This document shows, piece by piece, positions 36,176 to 44,723 of a stretch of 64,000 bases of DNA. Source of the DNA: Paenibacillus polysaccharolyticus (GTDB lineage Bacteria > Bacillota > Bacilli > Paenibacillales > Paenibacillaceae); contig NZ_FMVM01000004.1 of NCBI RefSeq assembly GCF_900102085.1, positions 62,001-126,000 on the forward strand, written 5' to 3'. Every line of letters begins with the position of its first letter. Within the stretch, counting starts at the first letter, position 1. A model generated the notes under the pieces. That model did no database searches. It was not told the origin of the DNA and saw only the letters and a list, made by a program, of their open reading frames with translations. The position numbers and the translations under genes were made by a program.

Positions 36176-37573
36176 ATGGCAGTGAGCACAGGATCGGTTA
36201 TAGCGTGTCTGAAAAACATTCAGGCATCGCAGCTCGGCAATAAGAGAAACATTTACGTATATCTTCCGTCAGGTTACGAGGAGCAGATTAAACGGCATTA
36301 CCCAGTGTTGTACGTTCATGCAGGACAGCGGGCTTTTGGGCCATCCAGTCCGGGAAACGAAACGTGGCAACTTGACCTGGCAGCAGATGAACTCATCTCT
36401 GCTGGCCGGATTGAACCCATCATTATTGTTGCCATTGCCCACGTTCGTCCGGTTACCCGCAACGAGTTCTATCACTACGTTGATGCTGAGCAGGAAGCAA
36501 TCGGCATAGGAGGCTCTGGAATGGAATACGAGCAATTTATTATTGATGAGCTTAAGCCGATGATTGATCAGCGATACCGGACAAAGAGAGATAGAGATAA
36601 TACGGGATTACTCGGTTCCTCGGCAGCTGCATTATGCACCTTGCATATCGGGATGCGTCATCCAGATGTGTTTGGCAAGCTGATCATGATGTCTCCGTAC
36701 TTTGTGGATGCACAATTGGATGAACAAGCTGAGAATGGACTACGGGAGAAAAACCTGTACCGACTGCCGGATACCATTCCGGAAGTGAACATGTGGGTGG
36801 ATATTGGAGACACCGAAGGACTGTTCTTGCCTGAACAGGTGAGAAGGGTTGTACAGAAGATGCTGGAACGGGGAGCGGATGCAAAAAAGCTGGCTTACTT
36901 CGAACAGGCAGACGCTTGCCATCAGGAAGCGGATTGGGGAGCACGTGTGCAATTCCCCCTGTTGTACATGTTCGGCCAAGAAGGACAACCGACTTCATTA
37001 GAGCTGTATGGCAGAGATGTCATCGGACTAGAAGGTGGAATGCAGGTAAGAGTTCAGGCGCGGTTCCAGTGTGATAACGGTCTGAGTCAGACCTTGCTAA
37101 GCGGAGAGTATGTTTCAAGTCGTCCCGAAGTTCTTCAGGTTCTTGCAGACGGTACGCTGATTCCTCAGGCCATAGGGAGTGCTACGATTACGCTGGAATC
37201 GGGTGATTTAACGGCTACACGAGATTACCGGGTTATATCTGAACTAACCCCCGTTGTACAGGTCTGTATGCAGGCAAAGCTTTCACCAACTTTCAGGTCA
37301 TCGGAGCCATGGGAAGAATTCATCTACGGCGGGATGGGCATGAAGCTTACGCATGCAGGTGATGGTCACTATGAAGGCTGTTATCATCTTCCGCGAGACA
37401 GTGGCTTCTCTTTCCGTTTTACCCGTGGTTTCCGGCAATTCGAGACGGATCAGGAAGGTAATCCCATAGCCAATCGCGTATTTCGTGCAACCGAAGACAT
37501 GTCTCTCCACTATCATATTCAGGCTTGGGGCAGTGCATCTGCCAAAGTAGAAATAGGAGGCTCCCTCAAATGA
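36176..37573 (+). CDS. Esterase (enterochelin-esterase-like) with BIG2-like and glucan-binding-like C-terminal domains
   Basis: 465 residues, no signal peptide. Residues about 1-270 form the alpha/beta-hydrolase fold of the PF00756 esterase family: 'RNIYVYLPSGYEEQ' start, nucleophile region LLGSSAAAL (Ser at about 143) and a late His in 'ACHQEADW'. Residues about 285-360 resemble a bacterial Ig (BIG2) domain. The last about 100 residues ('GHYEGCYHLPRDSGFSFRFTR', 'NPIANRVFRA') look like the CBM20/48-type sandwich found behind carbohydrate esterases. ATG 36176 follows GAGAGGCGG; TTG 36173 is an alternative. First gene of a coupled operon; its stop overlaps the next start. Confidence 0.75.
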   Translation: MAVSTGSVIACLKNIQASQLGNKRNIYVYLPSGYEEQIKRHYPVLYVHAGQRAFGPSSPGNETWQLDLAADELISAGRIEPIIIVAIAHVRPVTRNEFYHYVDAEQEAIGIGGSGMEYEQFIIDELKPMIDQRYRTKRDRDNTGLLGSSAAALCTLHIGMRHPDVFGKLIMMSPYFVDAQLDEQAENGLREKNLYRLPDTIPEVNMWVDIGDTEGLFLPEQVRRVVQKMLERGADAKKLAYFEQADACHQEADWGARVQFPLLYMFGQEGQPTSLELYGRDVIGLEGGMQVRVQARFQCDNGLSQTLLSGEYVSSRPEVLQVLADGTLIPQAIGSATITLESGDLTATRDYRVISELTPVVQVCMQAKLSPTFRSSEPWEEFIYGGMGMKLTHAGDGHYEGCYHLPRDSGFSFRFTRGFRQFETDQEGNPIANRVFRATEDMSLHYHIQAWGSASAKVEIGGSLK

Positions 37574-38994
37574 TAATCCATTCCTTCGCTCCAACACTGG
37601 ACATCCCTTACTATTATCCATGCAATTTCCCCTTGATTCATGAAGTGCTTGAACGGCAGGGCTCCGTTTCAAGTCTTGCCATGCTGGCTGCCAGCCGATT
37701 ATATACGCTGCCATCATGCGAAGATAACGGCTTCGTGAAGACTTATTTTCACAAGCTGGATTATGAGGAACCGATCTGGAAGATTAATGAGCAGCGGGAG
37801 CTGTGTAACTTTGAGGAAGGAAAAATAGAGATTCGGCGGCAGCTTGAAACGGGTCGACTTTTTTTGGCCACAGGCACCAGCTATCATCTGCCTTATTGCG
37901 ACGACTATCACAATCCCGAGTATATTAACAAACATGTCAAACAAGGATCACGGCATTACCTGATGGATCATTGGCTTGCCGTGTATGGCATGGATGAAGA
38001 CCATATGTATGTCTACGACCCTGTGTTTTACAAGTTTAAAGGCAAGGTGGAGCATGCAGCTTTCCATGATTTTTGGAGAGGGCATCAGACGATCCCTGAA
38101 CTTGCGGAGGTTAAACGGAAGGAGACGCTGCGAACCTACGGAACAACGGATATTCAGGCCAAAGTCCTGCTGGATTCGCAGGGTTACCGGGAGATGCTGG
38201 CCCAGGCATTGACTACTCAGGTGCATGAATTTTTGACAGGTAGAACGATCATGGAGGGAGCACGGCGTTTTTATTTTGGACATGCTGTCTCTACCAGTCT
38301 GATCGATGCACTGGAAGGAAATGCAGGAGGGAATGCAGAGAGCGAAGCCCGAATATCGAATCTGCTTTTTGATATGCGGTGGAGTCGATATTATTTCCGG
38401 GATGTGCTCAAGGAGTCTGCTGGGTGGCTGGGTGCGCCGCTTGATCAGTACGCCAAGGAATATGAGAACATCATTCTCCGATGGGAAAAGGCCAATAGCT
38501 TGCTTCAGGTGGCAAGGATGAAGCAGCGTGAAGGGTGGCAAGCTCAGTTGTCAGGCGTAGTGCGAGAGCTAGCCGCAGATGAATACAACTGGTATTCGTC
38601 GTTAAGAAAAGCACTGCCTCAAGCTTCCACATATCCGCGGCAATCCCAAACAGATATAGACAACGAAAATGAACACAAGGCAGCTCTGCTACGCATTGTA
38701 CTGGATAGCTGCCGGGAGCTGAATGCGTATCATAACACATTCATTGCCTTGGATGAGGGCGGTAATGCACCACTGTATGGTCGGGATGGACGACTGAATT
38801 CACTGGAACTGGTGTCTTTACTGGCTGTGGTAGAGCAGGGCATTGAAGAGCATTGGGGAAGAGGCCTGGGGAACGCTCTCGCCGAGATTGCTGCTGCTTC
38901 CTTGCCGGAAAGCCCGTATCAGACGGTAGGCTCGCTGGTGAATTATCTTGCACAGCAGCAGACCTTGGGCAGTGATGGGGAGGGGGTGAGATGA
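37570..38994 (+). CDS. BtrH-type acyltransferase fused to a C-terminal acyl carrier domain
   Basis: 474 residues, cytoplasmic. The N-terminal about 320 residues match the butirosin BtrH-like family (papain/C39-like acyltransferase): likely catalytic triad Cys18 (YYPCNF), His134 (LMDHWLAVYG) and Asp150 (YVYDP). The last about 85 residues have the shape of an acyl carrier protein: YGRDGRLNSLELVSLL with the presumed phosphopantetheine Ser411 (NSL in place of the usual DSL), followed by 'ESPYQTVGSLVNYL'. BtrH transfers an acyl group from a separate carrier to an aminoglycoside; here donor carrier and transferase appear fused. GGAGG at 37557; ATGA overlaps with both neighbours. The acceptor is unknown. 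Confidence 0.75.
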   Translation: MIIHSFAPTLDIPYYYPCNFPLIHEVLERQGSVSSLAMLAASRLYTLPSCEDNGFVKTYFHKLDYEEPIWKINEQRELCNFEEGKIEIRRQLETGRLFLATGTSYHLPYCDDYHNPEYINKHVKQGSRHYLMDHWLAVYGMDEDHMYVYDPVFYKFKGKVEHAAFHDFWRGHQTIPELAEVKRKETLRTYGTTDIQAKVLLDSQGYREMLAQALTTQVHEFLTGRTIMEGARRFYFGHAVSTSLIDALEGNAGGNAESEARISNLLFDMRWSRYYFRDVLKESAGWLGAPLDQYAKEYENIILRWEKANSLLQVARMKQREGWQAQLSGVVRELAADEYNWYSSLRKALPQASTYPRQSQTDIDNENEHKAALLRIVLDSCRELNAYHNTFIALDEGGNAPLYGRDGRLNSLELVSLLAVVEQGIEEHWGRGLGNALAEIAAASLPESPYQTVGSLVNYLAQQQTLGSDGEGVR

Positions 38995-40343
38995 TCGTTT
39001 TTTTGCTAGAGCGCTTTGCGGCTCACGGGCAGCACCCGGCGTTTATTTGGGAGGATCAAGAGTACAGTTACGACTGGCTGGTTCGTCAGATTTTTCTCAT
39101 GGGAGAATGGATCGAGAGAGAGGGGATATCGGGGCAAGTTGTCACATTGGAAGAGGACTACTCTCCCTATGCAGCATCGGCAATGCTGGCATTGCTTGGA
39201 GCAGGGTGCATCGTGCTTCCGATCGATCGTAATTTGGTCGAAGCGAAACGGGACGAGTACGTAAAGCTGGCACATGTAGCCGTGCGTCTGGGGGTAGATG
39301 CAGGCACACTTTTGGTGAGACAGATACGCGAGACTCATGAAGAAGAAGCGATGCCGTCCATTTTGACTGAATTGCGACTGGAGCAGGTGGGCGGATTAGT
39401 TCTGTTCTCCTCAGGCTCGACGGGAGTAAGTAAGGCGACGGTTCACCGGGCAGACCGGTTGTTACAGGCCTTTCGGCGGCAGGTGCGTCCACTGCGTACT
39501 ATCCCCTTCATGATGTTTGACCACATCGGCGGGGTGAACACCATGCTACAATCGCTATCCAGCGGCGGGTGTCTGTGTATTGTGGCGAATCGTACTCCGG
39601 AGGAAGTGTGCCATACCATTCAGAAACATCGTGTACAGGCGCTGCCCGTATCCCCGACTTTTATGAATCTGCTGCTTTTGGGAAAACAAGATGAGCATTA
39701 CGACCTTTCCAGCCTGGAAGTGGTCTCTTATGGCTCGGAAGTAATGCCTGAGTCGGTTTTGGAAGCCTGGACCCGGCGCTTTCCGAGGATCAGGACGATT
39801 CAAGCTTACGGCATGTCCGAATTGGGGATTTTACCAACACGTTCTAAAGAACCGGGTTCGCTGTTATTTTCCATTCAGGATGACGAGGTGAAGTGTCGCG
39901 TTGTAGATGGAGAGTTGCAGATTTATACCGCAACGGCGATGATGGGTTACCTGAATGCTCCGTCTCCTTTTACAGAAGACGGTTGGTTGCGAACGGGAGA
40001 TGAGGCAGTGGTGGTGGAGGGATATATCCGCATTCTGGGTCGGCGTTCCGAGATTATTAACGTAGGTGGCTGGAAGGTGTACCCTGCTGAAGTGGAGAGT
40101 GTGCTTGAAGAGATGGATGGCATTGAAGCGGCGGTAGTTACGGGAGAAGTGAGCGGGATAACAGGCCAGCAGGTGAAAGCGACAGTGCGACTCGCTAATC
40201 CTAGTTCACTGAAAGAGCTTCGCAGGGCTATATGGACTTATTGCCAAGACAAACTGCCTGCATACAAAATTCCGCAGAAAATTGTGATCACAGAAGAAGC
40301 ACTCGTCAGCTCCCGTATGAAAAAGGTCAGAAAGCCGGTATGA
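38991..40343 (+). CDS. AMP-forming acyl/aryl ligase (ANL superfamily), likely loads the fused carrier domain
   Basis: 450 residues. The P-loop SSGSTGVSKATVHR (about 138-151), A5-like YGMSELGILP (about 275), 'GWLRTGDEAV' (A7 Asp) and 'INVGGWKVYPAEVE' hinge/A8 are present. The C-terminal domain ends with the catalytic Lys region SSRMKKVRKPV. It should activate a carboxylic acid as the adenylate and pass it to a phosphopantetheine thiol; the carrier domain encoded immediately upstream is the obvious partner. Substrate unknown; slightly short for an amino-acid adenylation domain, closer to stand-alone acyl/aryl-acid ligases. ATGA overlap with the BtrH-ACP gene. Confidence 0.82.
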   Translation: MIVFLLERFAAHGQHPAFIWEDQEYSYDWLVRQIFLMGEWIEREGISGQVVTLEEDYSPYAASAMLALLGAGCIVLPIDRNLVEAKRDEYVKLAHVAVRLGVDAGTLLVRQIRETHEEEAMPSILTELRLEQVGGLVLFSSGSTGVSKATVHRADRLLQAFRRQVRPLRTIPFMMFDHIGGVNTMLQSLSSGGCLCIVANRTPEEVCHTIQKHRVQALPVSPTFMNLLLLGKQDEHYDLSSLEVVSYGSEVMPESVLEAWTRRFPRIRTIQAYGMSELGILPTRSKEPGSLLFSIQDDEVKCRVVDGELQIYTATAMMGYLNAPSPFTEDGWLRTGDEAVVVEGYIRILGRRSEIINVGGWKVYPAEVESVLEEMDGIEAAVVTGEVSGITGQQVKATVRLANPSSLKELRRAIWTYCQDKLPAYKIPQKIVITEEALVSSRMKKVRKPV

Positions 40344-40420
40344 TCGCCGCCGGATCATGCGTAACCGCTTAATCAGAGGATGATCGGACTGATGAATCCA
40401 ATACAATCTATGAACTGGAG

Positions 40421-40454
40421 AACGCATAAATCCGAAGGGATGTGCGTTTTTTTT
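40421..40454 (+). terminator. Terminator of the esterase/BtrH/ligase operon
   Basis: Stem AACGCA / TGCGTT with a 16-nt loop and eight T residues. Confidence 0.65.
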
Positions 40455-40502
40455 GTTCATACAGGAGAGACGTTGCATCAGACGTAAGGGTGTGCTTTTT
40501 AT

Positions 40503-40540
40503 ACAAAAAAGGGCCGGACGTTATTCACGTTCAGCCCTTC
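40503..40540 (-). terminator. Terminator of the neopullulanase gene
   Basis: Imperfect stem AAGGGCCGGACG / CGTTCAGCCCTT; on the minus strand it is followed by TTTTTT. Confidence 0.7.
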
Positions 40541-40562
40541 GGAATTTTACCCTTTACCAAAA

Positions 40563-42335
40563 TCATGCTTCTGCTGGCTGTTTCGCCTCACATTGCAACA
40601 AAGAGAAGCCGTATGCGCCGAGCTCCAAGGTCAACTTGTTCTGTCTTGCCTCAACCGAAGCCGCAGTATACAAGTCACGCCATACGTTATGATCTCCCCA
40701 TCCAAGCTCCAGTTTACGAGGCTCATCACTGGCATTGATCACCAGTACCATACGTTCTCCCGTCTCCGAATCCACACGTTCCATAGCAAGGCAAGGATCA
40801 CCTGCTTCGGCATACATAATCTTTAACCCCGCGCTGCGCAAAGCTGGATGTTTCTTCCGTACCTCAATCGTATGGATGAAAAATTCAAGCAGTTCCCGGT
40901 TCTGTTTGCCCACGTCCCACTCCATACATTTGCGGCAACCCGGGTCATATCCACCGTCCAGTCCGACCTCATCTCCATAATAGACGCAAGGCGCACCCGG
41001 ATAGGAGAAAAGCAACGTGACAGCCAATTTCATTTTGCGTATATCGCCATCACATAACGTCAGTAACCGCGGCGTATCGTGGCTGCCCAGCAGGTTAAAC
41101 GCTGCTTCGGTAACGGGTTGGGAGTACGCAGCAAGCAGTTTGCCAATCTCGTTGGCGAATCCGAGTCCATCCAGCTTGCCGTGCACGGCATAATCCAGTA
41201 CGGAGTTGGTAAAAGGGTAGTTCATGACTGCATCGAACTGGTCGCCTTGCAGCCACATTAATGAATCATGCCAGATTTCACCGAGCAGATAAGCATCGGG
41301 CTTGATCGCTTTGACCGTCTGACGGAATTCACGCCAGAACTGGTGATCCACCTCATTGGCCACATCCAGTCGCCAACCGTCAATATCCATCTCCTCTATC
41401 CAGTAGCGTGCAACCTCAAGCAGGTACGCTTTGACATCCGGGTGCTCCGTGTTGAGCTTCGGCATGAGCTGCTCAAAGGCAAAGGTTTCGTAGGTTGGAA
41501 TGCCATCCTCGACCCGTGGCGGCCAATCCTTGATGTAGAACCAGTCCGCATAAGGGGAAGTCGCACCGTTTTTCATGACGTCGACAAAAGGAGGAAACTC
41601 TCTTCCCGAATGGTTAAATACAGCATCCAGAACAACTCGTATACCACGAGCATGACATGCGTCCACTAGCATTCTCAATTGTTCATTCGTGCCAAACTGA
41701 GGATCAACTTTCAAATAATCCGCGGTATTGTATTTATGGTTGGTCGTGGCCTCGAACAATGGACAGAAATAGATGGCTGTGATCCCGAGTTTATGAAGAT
41801 GATCCAGATGGTCCATCACACCTTGCAGGTCTCCGCCAAAGAAATTGGTAGGTGTAGGCGTACCGCCCCAAGACTCAGCATTTGCTGGCGTTAGAGATGG
41901 GTCGCCATTCGCAAAACGTTCGGGGAAAATTTGATAAAATACAGCATCTTTAACCCAGGCAGGCGGTTCAAAAATATCAACCGGATTCATGAATGGAAAA
42001 TCAAACATTTCCAGCGGATGATCCGGCAGTGCCTGTTCAAATCCTCGCTCTGTCATCCACACAGAATCTTCCCCCTGGATTAGCTGAAAGGCATAACGAA
42101 GTCTGCGGTAAGGCGGAGATGTCTCGGCTTCCCAGTAATCAAACATTTCGTCCCGGGCGAAAATTTGCATAGGAATATGTGTGATTGTCCGATCCCAGGC
42201 ATATTTATCCCCTGTAATCGCAATGACGGCATCCAAATCTCCCCGTTTGGACCGCAAGCGAAGATGCATGGTTGTTCGATTATACGCATAAGACCAGTTC
42301 AGTTTGGGACGATGATAAATGGCTTCTAAAATCAT
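40563..42335 (-). CDS. Neopullulanase / cyclomaltodextrinase / maltogenic amylase (GH13)
   Basis: 590 residues, no signal peptide, so intracellular; the family hydrolyses cyclodextrins, pullulan and maltodextrins. The N-terminal CBM34 domain (about 1-120, 'MILEAIYHRP..NWSYAYN') mediates the domain-swapped dimer. Catalytic residues: Asp in DGWRLDVANEVDH, Glu in LLGEIWHDS, Asp in LLGSHDTPRLL. The 'MEWD' after the cysteine-containing DPGCRKC loop is typical of cyclomaltodextrinases. Length equals that of known enzymes (about 588). AAGGAGTGA lies 5 nt from ATG 42335; the frame extends to 42422. It completes the cyclodextrin route begun by CGTase and the ABC importer. Confidence 0.93.
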   Translation of the reverse strand: MILEAIYHRPKLNWSYAYNRTTMHLRLRSKRGDLDAVIAITGDKYAWDRTITHIPMQIFARDEMFDYWEAETSPPYRRLRYAFQLIQGEDSVWMTERGFEQALPDHPLEMFDFPFMNPVDIFEPPAWVKDAVFYQIFPERFANGDPSLTPANAESWGGTPTPTNFFGGDLQGVMDHLDHLHKLGITAIYFCPLFEATTNHKYNTADYLKVDPQFGTNEQLRMLVDACHARGIRVVLDAVFNHSGREFPPFVDVMKNGATSPYADWFYIKDWPPRVEDGIPTYETFAFEQLMPKLNTEHPDVKAYLLEVARYWIEEMDIDGWRLDVANEVDHQFWREFRQTVKAIKPDAYLLGEIWHDSLMWLQGDQFDAVMNYPFTNSVLDYAVHGKLDGLGFANEIGKLLAAYSQPVTEAAFNLLGSHDTPRLLTLCDGDIRKMKLAVTLLFSYPGAPCVYYGDEVGLDGGYDPGCRKCMEWDVGKQNRELLEFFIHTIEVRKKHPALRSAGLKIMYAEAGDPCLAMERVDSETGERMVLVINASDEPRKLELGWGDHNVWRDLYTAASVEARQNKLTLELGAYGFSLLQCEAKQPAEA

Positions 42336-42409
42336 AGATATCACTCCTTGGCACATGGTTAAATGCAAAATAGGGCTAGAGAATGCCGTGAAAAACGCGT
42401 AGAAAACGC

Positions 42410-42456
42410 AAAAAAGGCACAACCTCTCATGTTCACGAGGTTGTACCTTTCGGCAG
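42410..42456 (-). terminator. Terminator of the second secreted paralogue
   Basis: Stem ACAACCTC / GAGGTTGT with flanking GG/CC pairs; the minus strand continues TTTTTT. Confidence 0.75.
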
Positions 42457-42552
42457 CATAGCCTTTTGATTATACGGTTATTATACGAATTATTTTTGCA
42501 AAAGAAAACACTTTTTTTCCTTAATTATCAATTAATTATGGAGCCGAGTATA

Positions 42553-43128
42553 CTACATCTGGAATCCCAGTTGTTCTCCGTATGTCTTCACTTCTTTGAG
42601 GTACTGCTCGATGCTCTTCTTACCCGCAGCAACCTTGTCATTGCCCTGCTTGAGGAACGTACGATTTATTGTTGTTTTAGACACGGCCTTTTTGAACAAC
42701 TGATAACCTTCCAGTTGTGCGTAGCTGCCTCTAATCAATTTGTCATGGATTTTTTTCAACTCCGTATTCTCCGGTTTGATCTGCTTCAGCATGGAAACAT
42801 ACTTTGTGTAATTCGGGATAGCTGTGTTGTTTAACGTCAAAAAGAAAGATTTGCGATTGGCAGAGGTGATGTATGTGTTTCCGCCTATGGCGTTTATAGC
42901 TTTCGTTTCATAAACAGCCGCTGCTTCCAATGCATCTAAATAATCCAGAAAATCTTGGTCATCCGCCGTAAGTTCCTGTTCTTCCTGGTTGATTGTCTCT
43001 TCCGTGTTTACCTCGTCCGAAATCACAGTGGAATTGTCTGCTGCCGCAGCGTAATGCCCTGTTGGAAGAACTATGCCGCCGATCAACGCCATACTCATCA
43101 GGATCGAAAGAATCCAATTTTTTTTCAT
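42553..43128 (-). CDS. Small secreted protein, paralogue of the 22.3-kb protein
   Basis: 191 residues with signal peptide (about 1-29, ending AAAA), an acidic linker (about 38-62, E/D/Q-rich) and a helical domain. Shares 'RKSFFLTLNNTAIPNYTKYV', 'LIRGSYAQLEGYQLFKKAVS' and 'LKQGNDKVAAGKKS' with equivalent phrases at 22293-22928. No family name can be given. Own promoter and terminator. AGGGGACGG precedes the ATG. Confidence 0.75.
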   Translation of the reverse strand: MKKNWILSILMSMALIGGIVLPTGHYAAAADNSTVISDEVNTEETINQEEQELTADDQDFLDYLDALEAAAVYETKAINAIGGNTYITSANRKSFFLTLNNTAIPNYTKYVSMLKQIKPENTELKKIHDKLIRGSYAQLEGYQLFKKAVSKTTINRTFLKQGNDKVAAGKKSIEQYLKEVKTYGEQLGFQM

Positions 43129-43557
43129 AATGTCCGTCCCCTGTCTCTATATGTGATTTTATTCCAAGGGATAATCTAACATAAGAAGAGTTTCATTTAC
43201 AGGAATAATTTAGGAATAAATGATGAGTTATATGAGCCGACTCTAAGTACGAAAAGTACAAAGTACGGTCAAATTATTCATAAATATAAGACTTTTATGT
43301 ATAAATATTAATTTACTTGTATACCGTCACATCATGAAATAGAAGAATAGTTCAAGTTGTATTTGGCCCAGAAGAAGTAGGTGACAATTGACATAAGTGG
43401 TTACACCAACGTTGGATAATATTGATTTATATTATATGTATTCACCTGAAATTTGCTTTTATAGCGGCGTTTATAGAATAAATGAAGCTGGATATGAATC
43501 GTAAATATTTTTCCAAATAAGTGCTTGTCTAAATCACCCAACTCCATTACAATACAA
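43129..43557. other. AT-rich divergent intergenic region
   Basis: About 430 bases without an ORF of note, strongly AT-rich (for example 43270-43320). It holds the promoters of the secreted-protein gene (minus) and of the siderophore importer operon (plus). No repeat is recognised apart from the Fur box at its right end. Confidence 0.4.
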
Positions 43558-43581
43558 TTGATAATGAGATTCAATATCATT
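43558..43581. promoter_or_regulatory. Fur box of the siderophore importer operon
   Basis: TTGATAATGAGATTCAATATCATT includes GATAATGAG and the inverted ATATCATT. It fits the degenerate 7-1-7 TGATAAT-n-ATTATCA Fur consensus with two to three mismatches, 26 bp upstream of the lipoprotein start. Confidence 0.7.
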
Positions 43582-43607
43582 TAGAGTGAAAAGGGGAGAC
43601 GGGTTCC

Positions 43608-44627
43608 ATGTTTCGATTCAGCAAAAAGGTATATATTTATGCAGCACTTATTCTTATGATTTCGCTGCTGGCTGGCTGTGCTTCAGGGGGAAGTGCGGGT
43701 ACAACCAATACAGCAAGCTCAGCAACAAGTGGTAAAAGTGCTGAAGGTAGCACGGATGGAGATCAAGCGGTCAAAGCTACAGACGAGACTCGGGTAATCA
43801 AACATGCCATGGGGGAAACAAAAATCACGGGAACTCCGCAACGAATCGTGACACTGTTCCAAGGTGCGAATGATGTCGTTGTTGCACTTGGCGTGAAACC
43901 GGCAGGTGTCGTGGAATCATGGGTGCAGCAGCCGGTATATGAATATCTGCGTAAAGATCTGGATGGCGTACCGCAAGTAGGTCAGGAATCCCAGCCGAAT
44001 CTGGAAGAAATCAACAAGTTGAAGCCCGATCTTATTATTGCTACCAAAATCAGAGATGAAGAAATCTATGATCAGCTGTCCCAGATCGCACCAACGGTCG
44101 TGACCGAAACGCTGTTCGATTGGAAAGAAACATTGAAGATGGTCGGGGAAGCAATGAACAAAACAGAGGAATCGAATAAGCTACTTGCCGATTGGGAGAC
44201 ACGCGTAGCGGATTTCAAAGAGAAAATGGGTGACCGTCTGCCAATTGAAGCAACCATTACTAACTTCAGAGCAGATCAGGTTCGTATTTTCTACATGGGT
44301 TATGCAGGTAAAATTCTGAAGGAACTTGGATTTACAAGACCAGCGGGCCATGATGCAGATAAATGGGGTGTTGAACTGACATCCAAAGAGGCCATTCCGG
44401 ATATGAATGCAGACATGATTTTTAATTTCAATTCAGGTACGGATACGGCTGCGATCGAGAAAAATTATAAAGATTGGACGAGCAGTCCGCTCTGGAAAAA
44501 CCTTGATGCTGTGAAAAACAATCAATTGTACCAGGTCGATGAGGTAGCCTGGAACATGGCAGGCGGATATACATCAGCCAACATGATGCTGGACGATCTA
44601 TACAAGCTGTTCAACCTGAATAAATAA
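43608..44627 (+). CDS. Ferric-siderophore ABC transporter, substrate-binding lipoprotein
   Basis: 339 residues. Lipobox LAGC (Cys at about 24), Ser/Thr/Gly-rich linker, then a class-III FhuD/FecB-type binding fold: 'PQRIVTLFQGANDVVVALGV', 'EEINKLKPDLIIATK', 'WNMAGGYTSANMMLDDLY'. The family members of this shape (YfiY, FecB) bind carboxylate or hydroxamate-citrate ferric siderophores, which fits the NIS operon 3.4 kb downstream. AAGGGGAG lies ahead of the ATG. First gene of a four-gene importer operon. Confidence 0.93.
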   Translation: MFRFSKKVYIYAALILMISLLAGCASGGSAGTTNTASSATSGKSAEGSTDGDQAVKATDETRVIKHAMGETKITGTPQRIVTLFQGANDVVVALGVKPAGVVESWVQQPVYEYLRKDLDGVPQVGQESQPNLEEINKLKPDLIIATKIRDEEIYDQLSQIAPTVVTETLFDWKETLKMVGEAMNKTEESNKLLADWETRVADFKEKMGDRLPIEATITNFRADQVRIFYMGYAGKILKELGFTRPAGHDADKWGVELTSKEAIPDMNADMIFNFNSGTDTAAIEKNYKDWTSSPLWKNLDAVKNNQLYQVDEVAWNMAGGYTSANMMLDDLYKLFNLNK

Positions 44628-44723
44628 TAACCGGATCAGGATCCGCCATGCACCAGAACTTTCGTTAGCAAAGTGTATGGGCAGGCAGGTCCTGTTTCAC
44701 TTCATAGATGAAAGAGTGAGAGT

